Source: Candidatus Amulumruptor caecigallinarius (lineage in GTDB: Bacteria; Bacteroidota; Bacteroidia; Bacteroidales; Muribaculaceae). From it: a stretch of DNA of 64,000 bases. The translations under genes and the position numbers were made by a program. Below, one piece after another: positions 9,383 to 16,561 of the stretch. The stretch's first letter is position 1. The number at the start of each line of letters is the position of its first letter. The stretch lies in contig CALUMU010000004.1 in the NCBI GenBank assembly GCA_944321825.1, positions 1 to 64,000 on the forward strand, in the 5' to 3' direction. The notes beneath the pieces are model-generated. The model had not been told where the DNA came from. It worked only from the letters and a program-made list of their open reading frames with translations, and ran no database searches.

Positions 9383-9591
9383 TTGGCGGCGACACCGCGT
9401 AGCGGTGTGGATACAATGCGTGGGCGTAAACCCACGGTATCAACGCGTTACCCTCTTTACGACAACCGCGTAGCGGTTGAACAATCATTATCGTCGCCTG
9501 TCGTTGTTCGACCGATAAATCGGTCGTGATTTCGTGAGGAGGGCGTTACCGTGGGCTTCCCCCACGTATTATCTTGCATCGCTACGCGATG
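9383..9591 (+). repeat. Repeat module B, copy 1 (six consecutive palindromes)
   Basis: A 209-base block made of hairpins: ACACCGC-gta-GCGGTGT (9392-9408), CGTGGG-cgtaaa-CCCACG (9419-9436), CAACCGC-gta-GCGGTTG (9463-9479), GACCGAT-aa-ATCGGTC (9510-9525), GTGGG-cttc-CCCAC, and GCATCGC-tac-GCGATG (9576-9591). A nearly identical copy in the same orientation is at 12615-12826. Differences fall mostly in loops, with stems preserved. Confidence 0.85.
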
Positions 9592-9679
9592 TGAACGGAA
9601 ACGGGGCACTGGAGGGGATGGGCGGATTGCGGCGTGGTGATGTTGTGTGGGTAGCGATGCGGTTACATGGCGTGGCAAC

Positions 9680-9782
9680 GGAGCCCTCGGAGAGGGCGGG
9701 TGGATAGTAGGGCGGGGCGCAAGCCCCGTTGACGATGGCCGTTCCATAAACCTCAGCCCTGCAAGGGCTGGCGGCGCAAGCC
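9680..9782 (+). repeat. Repeat module A, copy 2
   Basis: Same organisation as 9246-9343: cggagccctcggagagggcg, then gtagggcggggcgcaagccc, then cagccctgcaagggctggcg. The stems ggggc-gcaa-gcccc and agccctgcaagggct are intact. Confidence 0.8.
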
Positions 9783-9869
9783 CTGACCGTCATATCAGAC
9801 GTGTTATTGTTTTGGTCTCTCGGATGAATCTTATCCGATTTCATCTGTTTTAAACTGCGGCTTTGTCGG

Positions 9870-9967
9870 GTGGCGACACCGCGTCAGTGGTGGCAATATA
9901 GTAGCCGGGCGGCGTAAGCCCCCGGTATCCGTTACCCGCAAAATTCCGACCGATTTATCGGTCGAAC
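9870..9967 (+). repeat. Decayed repeat module B
   Basis: A shortened module B: tggcgacaccgcg, a partly lost second arm (tcagtggtgg), ccgggcggcgtaagcccccgg, a truncated gttaccc, and finally the intact hairpin GACCGAT-tt-ATCGGTC at 9949-9964. It looks like an old copy losing its middle. Confidence 0.6.
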
Positions 9968-9994
9968 ACTGCTGCTGCAAAAAAAAAATTGCTG

Positions 9995-10025
9995 TTGCAA
10001 ATCTGATAATTTGTCGTTATTTTTG
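9995..10025 (+). promoter_or_regulatory. Orphan promoter driving a non-coding transcript
   Basis: TTG at 9995-9997, exactly 20 bases, TATTTTTG at 10018-10025. This fits the pattern seen before known genes in the window, but no coding region follows for more than 450 bases. Confidence 0.5.
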
Positions 10026-10031
10026 CAATTG

Positions 10032-10190
10032 CAGACCGTCTCACGCAGATACCGGCCCGATGGCCGCTTGCCCTTGGCAAGACAGCCGGTCACGGGGCAC
10101 AGCGGGAGGGGCTGCAAAAGGCTTGCCGGGCTTTGCAGAGGCAAAGTGCTAAGGCTCGCCTGACATATAATGAAAAGCGTTTACTCGACG
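10032..10190 (+). ncRNA. Candidate structured non-coding RNA
   Basis: Downstream of the orphan promoter lies GC-rich, self-complementary sequence unlike the flanks. Seen: nested pairing of accggc near 10050 with gccggt near 10089 enclosing CTTGCC-ctt-GGCAAG, and a stem CTGCAAA/TTTGCAG at about 10113-10139. I do not recognise it as tmRNA, RNase P, SRP or 6S RNA from conserved motifs. The 3' end is uncertain. It could instead be a long leader of the downstream operon. Confidence 0.3.
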
Positions 10191-10489
10191 CTCTTTCTTG
10201 ACGTTCTGAAACCTGGAAAATTTCAAAGGATTAGTCAAGACTGTAGCAAACGGTAGATGGCTTATGTGGATATGTATATATTCAGCCGAGTGGGCAGCGC
10301 GAGAGCGTGGTGTCCATGTCAGGCATATATCATATTCTGCGTGAGGCTTCTGCATGTTTGCTCGTTCTACTAATCCGGGCAATTCCAGGGCCTCAGAACG
10401 TGGGACGGGCAGCAGGTACGGCTCTCACGCATTTCTGTTTTTTAACCAATCTAACGCCAAAGAGGGGAGTCCGGCGGCAACCAACAATA

Positions 10490-10699
10490 ATGAAAAAAAC
10501 TATTCGTTTATGTTTCAATGCAAGGCTTCTATGTACAAACGAGAAAGCATTGAAAAATGTATGCGCCCTTCTCACAGAGCTGGAGGACAAAGGGTATATC
10601 GAAAACGGCAAAGTCGTATTTGACGAAATGCAAGAAAATGAAGTCAGTGAGATTTTTAATCGTCATTTAAATCCAAAAACTAATACCCCAATAAAATGA
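10490..10699 (+). CDS. 69-residue basic small protein, coupled to the LRR gene
   Basis: Function not recognised. The product starts MKKTIRLCFNARLLCTN and continues as a helical, charged domain (ALKNVCALLTELEDKGYIENGK split by the helix end), ending in a lysine tail. It has no signal peptide of normal hydrophobicity. Its TGA overlaps the ATG of the LRR gene (ATGA at 10696-10699), so the two are translationally coupled. A longer in-frame reading back to 10307 exists, but that part has no codon-like character and crosses a hairpin with a T-run (10399-10453), so the ATG at 10490 is chosen. It could regulate synthesis of the surface protein, or be a leader peptide; both are guesses. Confidence 0.6.
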   Translation: MKKTIRLCFNARLLCTNEKALKNVCALLTELEDKGYIENGKVVFDEMQENEVSEIFNRHLNPKTNTPIK

Positions 10700-12315
10700 A
10701 ACAGATTATCCTGACAATAGGACTGGCAGTTTCTATGCTTTTGTCATCCCTGCCATCGTATGCATACGATTTTGAAGTCGACGGTATATACTATAGTGTA
10801 ATTTCACCTACCGACTTGACCTGTGAAGTGGTAGCCGGAGATAATAAATATGCCGGAGATGTCAACATTCCCTCCAGCGTCACATATAAAAGCAAGCAAT
10901 TAGATGTGATCTCAATCGGGGCGTCTGCCTTCGAGGGCTGTACCGGGCTTACAAGCGTGACAATCGGCAACTCGGTGACCTCTATCGGCAGCGTGGCCTT
11001 CCGTGGCTGCATCCGGCTTACGGGCGTGACAATCGGCAACTCGGTGACATATATCGGGATATATGCTTTCCAGGACTGCACCGGGCTTACAAGCGTTGAC
11101 ATCCCCGACTCGGTGACATCTATCGGGGAATATGCCTTTTATGGCTGCATTGGACTTACGGGCGTGACAATCGGCAACTCGGTGACTGAAATCGGCCGCA
11201 GAGCCTTCATGGACTGCACCGGGCTTACGAGTATCGACATCCCCGACTCGGTGACTAAAATCGGCGATTCTGCCTTCAGTGGCTGCACCAGGCTTACGAG
11301 CGTTGACATCCCCGACTCGGTTACTGAAATCAACTACTGTGCCTTCTCTGGCTGCACCGGGCTTACGAGCGTTGACATCCCCGACTCGGTGACTGAAATC
11401 GGCAGCTCTGCCTTCGAGGGCTGCACCGGGCTTACGGGCGTGGACATCCCCGACTCGGTGACCTCTATCGGCAGCTCTGCCTTCGAGGGCTGCACCGGGC
11501 TTACGGGCGTGACAATCGGCAACTCGGTGACTGAAATCGGCCGCAGAGCCTTCATGGACTGCACCGGGCTTACGAGTGTCGACATCCCCGACTCGGTGAC
11601 CTCTATCGGCGGCTCTGCTTTCGCTGATTGTACCAGTCTTACGGAAGTCAAAATCTCAGCTAATGTAACGGAGCTTTATGCATATTGGACTTCAAGTAAG
11701 GATAATGCAATATTTTATGGCTGTAGCAATATCGTTAATTTGACTTTTAATGATAGCGTGGAGAAGTTAACCCTAGATAATCGTAAAGAATATCATTCTA
11801 GTGTTTCTTCTTTCCCATCTCCATTTTATAGCTTGCAATTGAAAGAGCTATATTTAGGTAGAGAAATCAATTTAAAGATTTATGACAGCTACTATATTTA
11901 CAAATACCCTGAAACATTGGAGAAAATAACATTCGGACCAAAATTGAGTGATATTGGTGATTTTTATAGAAGGATTTCCACGATACCGACATCTGCGGTC
12001 ATATACTGTCTTAATCCGACTCCTCCGGCTTTCGGCAATGATTTCGCTAACTCACAATATATCAACAACACGGTCTACGTCCCCAAGGAGTCATTGGAGG
12101 CTTACCAACAGGCGGACGGCTGGAAGAATTTCTGGGATATGAGAGCCTACGACCCCGATTCGGGAATCGAGGATATGAAAGCCGCCGAGTATCAGGGCTA
12201 TGTGGTCTACGACATGCAGGGCAATATGGTGCTTAAGACCGAAAACAAGGCGGAACTCAACACCCTCGCCCGAGGCATCTACATCGTCAACGGCAAAAAA
12301 GTGCTGCTGCCCTGA
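10696..12315 (+). CDS. BspA-like leucine-rich-repeat surface protein
   Basis: A 539-residue secreted protein of the BspA/TpLRR (LRR_5) group, which in Bacteroidales and Treponema bind host matrix proteins or other bacteria; the ligand here is unknown. Seen: signal peptide to about SYAYD (residue 25); a short N-domain; eleven 23-residue repeats of the form IGxxAFxGCTGLTSVxIPDSVTS at residues 74-326; a non-repeat LRR-like part; and a C-terminal 70-residue domain ending GIYIVNGKKVLLP that resembles a type IX secretion sorting tail. DNA repeats are nearly identical. The segment 11,674-12,010 is visibly more AT-rich than the repeats, suggesting a mosaic origin. The gene is bracketed by repeat modules A and B. 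Confidence 0.85.
   Translation: MKQIILTIGLAVSMLLSSLPSYAYDFEVDGIYYSVISPTDLTCEVVAGDNKYAGDVNIPSSVTYKSKQLDVISIGASAFEGCTGLTSVTIGNSVTSIGSVAFRGCIRLTGVTIGNSVTYIGIYAFQDCTGLTSVDIPDSVTSIGEYAFYGCIGLTGVTIGNSVTEIGRRAFMDCTGLTSIDIPDSVTKIGDSAFSGCTRLTSVDIPDSVTEINYCAFSGCTGLTSVDIPDSVTEIGSSAFEGCTGLTGVDIPDSVTSIGSSAFEGCTGLTGVTIGNSVTEIGRRAFMDCTGLTSVDIPDSVTSIGGSAFADCTSLTEVKISANVTELYAYWTSSKDNAIFYGCSNIVNLTFNDSVEKLTLDNRKEYHSSVSSFPSPFYSLQLKELYLGREINLKIYDSYYIYKYPETLEKITFGPKLSDIGDFYRRISTIPTSAVIYCLNPTPPAFGNDFANSQYINNTVYVPKESLEAYQQADGWKNFWDMRAYDPDSGIEDMKAAEYQGYVVYDMQGNMVLKTENKAELNTLARGIYIVNGKKVLLP
10915..11673 (+). repeat. Eleven 69-bp tandem repeats inside the LRR gene
   Basis: Each 69-base unit encodes one 23-residue LRR. 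Two alternating versions exist, one encoding VTIGNSVT and one encoding VDIPDSVT; repeats 5 and 10 (IGRRAFMDC) and repeats 8 and 9 (IGSSAFEGC) are almost identical, a sign of recent block duplication. Confidence 0.9.
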
Positions 12316-12491
12316 CGGCGAGTGGGATGCCTTGATGGCGAAATGTCTTGACAGATAGTGTGTTGTCGTATAGCAAACCTCGCGGCATTGCGGCTACAGT
12401 ATCGTCACGATGCAATGCTCCAGCTTATATTTGTGCATCCCTCGCCGCGATGTGCCACACCCCAATACGCCTCCTGATATTACGGTCAGGT

Positions 12492-12591
12492 CTTGCGTCT
12501 CACCAGCCCCTGCAGGGCTGAACCATTGGGGACCGGCGTTTACAACGGGGCTTGCGCCCCGCCCTACTGTTTCTACGCTCCTTCAGGGAGC
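12492..12591 (-). repeat. Repeat module A, copy 3 (inverted)
   Basis: Reverse complement matches copies 1 and 2: gtagggcggggcgcaagccc followed by cagccctgcaggggctgg. Its orientation is opposite to the copies left of the LRR gene. Confidence 0.8.
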
Positions 12592-12614
12592 TTTGGCGGA
12601 GGAGGGATTGTGGC

Positions 12615-12826
12615 ATTGGCGGCGACACCGCGTAGCGGTGTGGATACAATAGCCGTGGGCTTTCCCCACGGTACCAACGCGTTACCCTCTTTACGGCAAC
12701 CGCGTAGCGGTTGAACAATAATTATCGTCGCCGTAGTTGTTCGACCGATAAATCGGTCGTGATTTCGTGAGGAGGGCGTTACCGTGGGCTTCCGCCCACG
12801 TCTATTATCTTGCATCGCTACGCGAT
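12615..12826 (+). repeat. Repeat module B, copy 2
   Basis: A 212-base near-copy of 9383-9591 in the same orientation. Compared with copy 1, the second hairpin has CGTGGG-cttt-CCCACG-type arms with a different loop, while the GCGTAGC hairpins and GACCGAT-aa-ATCGGTC are unchanged. Confidence 0.85.
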
Positions 12827-12910
12827 GGTGTGATTGGACGTTGAGGACGCGCGGCTCGTGCGTCCCTACAGGGTATATGGCTGATGGTGTTCCGAGGTGC
12901 TGCGATACCC

Positions 12911-12956
12911 CACGGCTTGCGCTCCGCCCTACTGTTTCTACGCTCCTTCAGGGAGT
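12911..12956 (-). repeat. Repeat module A, partial copy 4 (inverted)
   Basis: Contains only the agggagcg...gtagggcggagcgcaagc part of module A on the minus strand; the agccct/agggct hairpin is missing. Confidence 0.65.
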
Positions 12957-13003
12957 TTTAGCGGACGCGGATTGTGCCGCTCTTGTCCGCTGTCCCTTAT
13001 GAT

Positions 13004-13381
13004 TTATTGGCGATCTTTCAGATTGAGTCTATGAAGCGTGATGAGTGATGCAATAAATATACCGATAAATACGAATATCGAGCTTATTCCTACAGCCAGC
13101 AGAAATCCGAGATGTAAATAGTACAGACAGACAATCATGGGTACGACCATGAGTGCGAATCCGACCATGTAGCATATCGTGAAAGGAATCGGTTCTTCCT
13201 GTGGCTGTAGCGAGTGGTTGCAGTGCGGGCATATGATTTTGTGGTTTGTGCCATGTAGCAGGTAGGCACCCGTGCGCCTTATCGGAAGAGTCCTGTGGCA
13301 CGCAGGGCAGACTGTCCGTAGATTGCCAAATAAGCTCGTAAATAATTGATATTTAGGGATTAAAGCCGCAACTTGATACAC
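13004..13381 (-). CDS. Zinc-ribbon protein with two membrane segments
   Basis: Function not recognised. The 125-residue reading has an N-terminal zinc ribbon (CPACH near residue 25 and CPHCN near residue 51) and two hydrophobic segments near residues 67-110, ending in a basic tail. The only in-frame start is GTG at 13381. The frame stays open upstream to a stop at 13436-13438 and there encodes a strongly hydrophobic stretch (DLIKNILSIFCCISLWII) with no ATG/GTG/TTG, so the true protein may begin with a third membrane helix, using a non-standard start, or be interrupted by a small indel. Possibly a membrane-bound redox or regulatory protein; uncertain. Confidence 0.55.
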   Translation of the reverse strand: MYQVAALIPKYQLFTSLFGNLRTVCPACHRTLPIRRTGAYLLHGTNHKIICPHCNHSLQPQEEPIPFTICYMVGFALMVVPMIVCLYYLHLGFLLAVGISSIFVFIGIFIASLITLHRLNLKDRQ

Positions 13382-13590
13382 TATTATCCAAAGCGATATG
13401 CAACAAAATATAGATAGTATATTTTTGATTAAATCTCATGCTCTATTGTCAAGGACAAATTTAAACAAAATCTTGACAGACTTAAAAACAAACAGTTGGG
13501 ACGATCACATATATTTAACCGTTATATTTAACAGCAACGAAAAGTGCATTGAGCTGAATCTATATAAGTGTTAATGTCGGATTTTATTTG

Positions 13591-13598
13591 TAAATTTG
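13591..13598 (+). promoter_or_regulatory. Probable -7 box of the L,D-transpeptidase gene
   Basis: TAAATTTG at 13591-13598. The expected -33 TTG 20 bases upstream is only partly matched (GTG at 13568-13570). Confidence 0.4.
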
Positions 13599-13658
13599 CG
13601 GCGTGTTTGTTTTTGCAAATGTGGATGTTTGTTAAATTTAAACAGTTTCTGAGTTAAA

Positions 13659-14411
13659 TTGAATATACATTTGATAAGGTGGTTGAAACCAGATCGTTGG
13701 TTTGCAGTAACGATGTTGTGCCTGATTGTGGGGATGCCTGATGTCTCCGCCTCAGCTCCGTTTGTCCCGGAACTTTACGATGCCGTGTCGGCATATAAAG
13801 ACACCCAGCCGGTAAAGCTGCCCAAGCCCGACAAGTCAGTCTATGAGTCGCTTGACGATGAATACGCCTATCCTCCCGGCTTCATGCCATTTCCGCTCGA
13901 TGTGGTTATCAACAAGGACAAGCGCCGCCTGTCGCTCGTGACGCGCCATGGCGACGAGGTGGCACGTTTCCCGGTCTGCTCGTCACGTAACCGTGGCCAG
14001 AAACGCAGGAAGGATGACTGCAAGACCCCTGAAGGCACTTTTGAAATAATAGGTATATATAATTCTACCGACTGGACTTATAAAGATACCGGGCAGAAAG
14101 CCTATGGGCCGTTTTTCGTGCATCTCTACACTGCTCCGTTTTTCGGCATCGGCATACATGGCACGAATGCTCCATACTCGGTGCCGGGTCGTTCAAGCCA
14201 CGGATGCATCCGTATGCACAACGAGTCGATACGCCGTGTATATAAAATCCTCTCCAAGGACTCGCGTGTCACCATACTTTCCGACACCGTCCAGGATGTC
14301 GTAGAGGGTGAAGGCATCCGCATCGACACGGAGAAGACGGTTCGCAAGCGGCTCCGCCCCACGGCCAAGAAAAAGACACCCCAGCAGATAGCGATGCGTG
14401 AATTTCATTGA
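13659..14411 (+). CDS. L,D-transpeptidase (YkuD family)
   Basis: YkuD enzymes make 3-3 peptidoglycan cross-links or attach proteins to the wall in the periplasm. The 250-residue product has a hydrophobic N-terminal segment (about 13-32) fitting a signal peptide or anchor and the catalytic signature HGTN at 167-170 followed by SHGCIRMHN at 180-188, with catalytic Cys183. The start is a TTG at 13659; an ATG at 13713 is an alternative, but it would leave an unusually short signal peptide. The C-terminal ~35 residues are basic and probably disordered. It lies 24 bases ahead of the acyltransferase gene and likely shares its transcript. Confidence 0.85.
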   Translation: MNIHLIRWLKPDRWFAVTMLCLIVGMPDVSASAPFVPELYDAVSAYKDTQPVKLPKPDKSVYESLDDEYAYPPGFMPFPLDVVINKDKRRLSLVTRHGDEVARFPVCSSRNRGQKRRKDDCKTPEGTFEIIGIYNSTDWTYKDTGQKAYGPFFVHLYTAPFFGIGIHGTNAPYSVPGRSSHGCIRMHNESIRRVYKILSKDSRVTILSDTVQDVVEGEGIRIDTEKTVRKRLRPTAKKKTPQQIAMREFH

Positions 14412-14435
14412 TTTAATCTCTCATAGATCTCCGCC

Positions 14436-15146
14436 ATGATTGTACTTTACAGAATATACCTCTTCTGCATAATGATGCCGATAAGCCTCGTGGTCACGAT
14501 ACTTACGGCTGTGATTACTATCATCGGGAGCGCCTTGGGCTGCGGCCGGTGGTGGGGCTATTATCCTGAGATACTGTGGTCGAGGATAGTGCTTGCCCTG
14601 ACTCTTGTCAGGGTCAAGGTGCGCCATGTAGGCCGGCTTGACCGCAACACCTCTTACGTGTTCGTTGCCAACCACCAGAGCGCATACGACATCTTTACCG
14701 TCTACGGCTACCTCGGGCATAATTTCCGCTGGATGATGAAGCGGAGTCTCCGCAAGATACCGCTGATAGGCTATTCGTGCGAGAAATCCGGGCAGATATA
14801 TGTCGACAACTCCTCTCCGGCAGCCACGCGCCGCACTATGGAGGAGGCCGAACGACGCCTTGCCGGAGGGATGTCGATAGTGGTGTTCCCTGAAGGGTCG
14901 CGCACACACACCGGCAAGATACGCCGCTTCAAGAAAGGGGCATACCGTCTGGCCATGGAGTTTAACCTGCCTGTGGTCCCTGTGACTATCGACGGAGCAT
15001 TCGATGTGATGCCGAGGTTCAAGAAACTGCCTCACTGGGGCACCATCACTCTGACGGTGCACAATCCGATAGTTGCACCTGCCGAGGGCCACGACCTCCA
15101 GACCGTTATGGACGAGAGCTTCGCCGCCATCTCGTCGGCACTCTGA
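14436..15146 (+). CDS. 1-acyl-sn-glycerol-3-phosphate acyltransferase (PlsC-like)
   Basis: Transfers an acyl chain to lysophosphatidic acid in phospholipid synthesis at the inner membrane. Of 236 residues, the first ~35 form a membrane segment. The acyltransferase motif I NHQSAYD has His80 and Asp85, motif III FPEGSRT lies at 151-157, and VPVTIDG follows (motif IV). Bacteroidales usually have several paralogues of this family, so the exact substrate and whether this is the essential plsC are not certain. Confidence 0.88.
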   Translation: MIVLYRIYLFCIMMPISLVVTILTAVITIIGSALGCGRWWGYYPEILWSRIVLALTLVRVKVRHVGRLDRNTSYVFVANHQSAYDIFTVYGYLGHNFRWMMKRSLRKIPLIGYSCEKSGQIYVDNSSPAATRRTMEEAERRLAGGMSIVVFPEGSRTHTGKIRRFKKGAYRLAMEFNLPVVPVTIDGAFDVMPRFKKLPHWGTITLTVHNPIVAPAEGHDLQTVMDESFAAISSAL

Positions 15147-15210
15147 TTACGTCTAAATTACTCGCAACCTACATACCCAGTAATGTAGACGTCGAGTATG
15201 GTGTGGTATG

Positions 15211-15313
15211 CGGAACCCTCGGAGAGGGCGGGCGAACAGTAGGGCGGGGCGCAAGCCCCGTTGCAAGGACGAGCCAAATGGATTTAGCCCCGGAAGGGCT
15301 GGCGGCGTAAGCC
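15211..15313 (+). repeat. Repeat module A, copy 5
   Basis: Lies between the convergent acyltransferase and thiE genes: cggaaccctcggagagggcg, gtagggcggggcgcaagccc and tagccccggaagggctggcg. The central palindrome has changed to agcccc-gga-agggct, but still pairs. Confidence 0.75.
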
Positions 15314-15374
15314 ATGGGACTCACGTTGGGGCATCCATCATCACGCTGGCTGCACCAGACTCTTTATCCGCTGC

Positions 15375-15962
15375 TTAGGCGAGGGCTGAGAGCATCCGGC
15401 GGGTGTAATCCTCGGGGTTGTCCGCGTCGATTATGCTCCGGGAGGCTGCGATTCCGTTGGCCCCGGCTGCTTTGAGGGCAGGGATTGATGCGATGTCGGC
15501 GTTGCCTGCTGCGACTATCGGAATGCCGACCCTGGCTTGCCGTACTGTCGTGACTGTCTCTCGTATGGCGTTGATGTCGTCTGTGTCGAGGGTAACATAG
15601 TCTATATCCTTGTTTTTCAGGGCGATGATGTCGTCCGCACTGTCAACGGTCACACCTATGACAGCTGCCGGTCCCATCTTGTCACGCGCCTCTGCCGGCG
15701 ACATGCTGTCGCGGTTGAGATGCACGCCGTGACATTCCACTTCGATGGCGAGGTCCACATCTCCGTTGATTATCAAAAATGCATCAGCATCCTTGCATAT
15801 CGCGTTTATTTCTGCGGCGGCTGATTTCAATGCCGCTTTACGCCCGTCGGCCGCGATGTGGTCCATGCGCAGCTCTATCCATCGGCATCCGCCAGCTATC
15901 GCCATTTCTACCTCTTGGATGAGGGAGTATCTGTCAGAGTGTGAGGTTATGAATTGTAACAT
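15375..15962 (-). CDS. thiE: Thiamine-phosphate synthase
   Basis: ThiE joins the hydroxymethylpyrimidine and thiazole halves to give thiamine monophosphate. The 195-residue product starts MLQFITSHSDRYSL, as in other Bacteroidales ThiE proteins, and shows the barrel motifs GGCRWIELRM, HGVHLNRD, the strand VIGVTVDS and AAGANGIAASRS for phosphate binding. The frame is open upstream to 16121, but that part is antisense-like to the VanZ gene and is rejected; the ATG at 15960-15962 begins just after the VanZ stop. No other thiamine genes or TPP riboswitch lie nearby. Confidence 0.85.
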   Translation of the reverse strand: MLQFITSHSDRYSLIQEVEMAIAGGCRWIELRMDHIAADGRKAALKSAAAEINAICKDADAFLIINGDVDLAIEVECHGVHLNRDSMSPAEARDKMGPAAVIGVTVDSADDIIALKNKDIDYVTLDTDDINAIRETVTTVRQARVGIPIVAAGNADIASIPALKAAGANGIAASRSIIDADNPEDYTRRMLSALA

Positions 15963-15993
15963 GTTGTGGTGTGTTGTAGAGTGTTGGTTGATG

Positions 15994-16404
15994 CTATATC
16001 CTGACGGACCCGAGCAGCAGCGAGCCTCCGGCGGCCCCGATGGCATCGGCGGCCAGATCGCCCCACGAGCCTTCACGCCCCATGGCGAGGAAGTCTTGGA
16101 TGAGTTCCATAGCTCCGCCATAGGCCGTAGCTATAAGGGTCGCGGCGGTTATCGCCGCTGCGAGGTGGGTGCGTGACCACCGGGCTGTGGTTTTATACAG
16201 GCGTGAGTCTGTAATGATGGCCGCTCCGAGAGCCGCGAACATCAAGGCGTGTACCACCTTGTCCGCCCCGTCAAACCATTGTATCCGGTACATGTCGTCG
16301 GGCAGTGGCTGGGGGAGCAGGAGCAGCAGGGCGATTGCGACCGCCACAACCGTAGTGATCAGCCATGAGGGTATGTGGTATAGCAGCTGGTGCAGGGGTT
16401 TCAT
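15994..16404 (-). CDS. VanZ family membrane protein
   Basis: A 136-residue protein with four hydrophobic segments and the VanZ-type residues DKVVHALMFAALG and ELIQDFLAMGREGSWGDLAAD. VanZ homologues modulate resistance to lipoglycopeptides in Gram-positives, but in Bacteroidota their role is unknown. It is 31 bases upstream of thiE on the same strand and may be cotranscribed. Confidence 0.8.
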   Translation of the reverse strand: MKPLHQLLYHIPSWLITTVVAVAIALLLLLPQPLPDDMYRIQWFDGADKVVHALMFAALGAAIITDSRLYKTTARWSRTHLAAAITAATLIATAYGGAMELIQDFLAMGREGSWGDLAADAIGAAGGSLLLGSVRI

Positions 16405-16561
16405 GCCGTAACCGGGTGGTAAGTGGGTTGGTATTTGCTTTTGTAAGTCTGTTAAGAAACAGCTTCTATATTTGTGGAAAATTGTTTATTGTTGCAAAAA
16501 TAGCTAATTTTACGCACATTTTTGTTATAAAACAGGCTCTTATAGTTAGCATTTTGTCATA

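Larger units (their letters stand above)
9125..10489. other. Long non-coding stretch with dispersed palindromic repeat modules
   Basis: No open frame here looks like a protein; frames that exist read through palindromes in several phases. It contains repeat modules A (9246-9343 and 9680-9782), B (9383-9591) and a decayed B (9870-9967), then a good promoter (9995-10025) followed by about 150 bases of self-complementary sequence, and about 300 bases that lead into the small-protein/LRR operon. Confidence 0.7.
12316..13003. other. Non-coding repeat block after the LRR gene
   Basis: No gene supported. It holds module A in inverted orientation (12492-12591), module B in direct orientation (12615-12826) and a partial inverted module A (12911-12956), mirroring the block on the left side of the LRR gene. 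Confidence 0.75.

Noticed and set aside
9034-9844. Several overlapping frames in the repeat region (both strands)
   Set aside because: They run through the palindromes of modules A and B in different phases; their sequences are repeat translations, not proteins.
10307-10489. N-terminal extension of the small protein
   Set aside because: It covers a hairpin with a T-run and lacks coding character; the ATG at 10490 fits a normal start.
10915-11673. CRISPR array
   Set aside because: The 69-base units are contiguous without spacers, and encode leucine-rich repeats.
14421-15092. A 223-residue open frame on the minus strand opposite the acyltransferase gene
   Set aside because: It lies entirely antisense to a gene with clear catalytic motifs and has no start context or recognisable domain.
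15963-16121. Longer thiE frame
   Set aside because: The extra 53 residues overlap the VanZ gene in another frame and have no similarity to ThiE N-termini.
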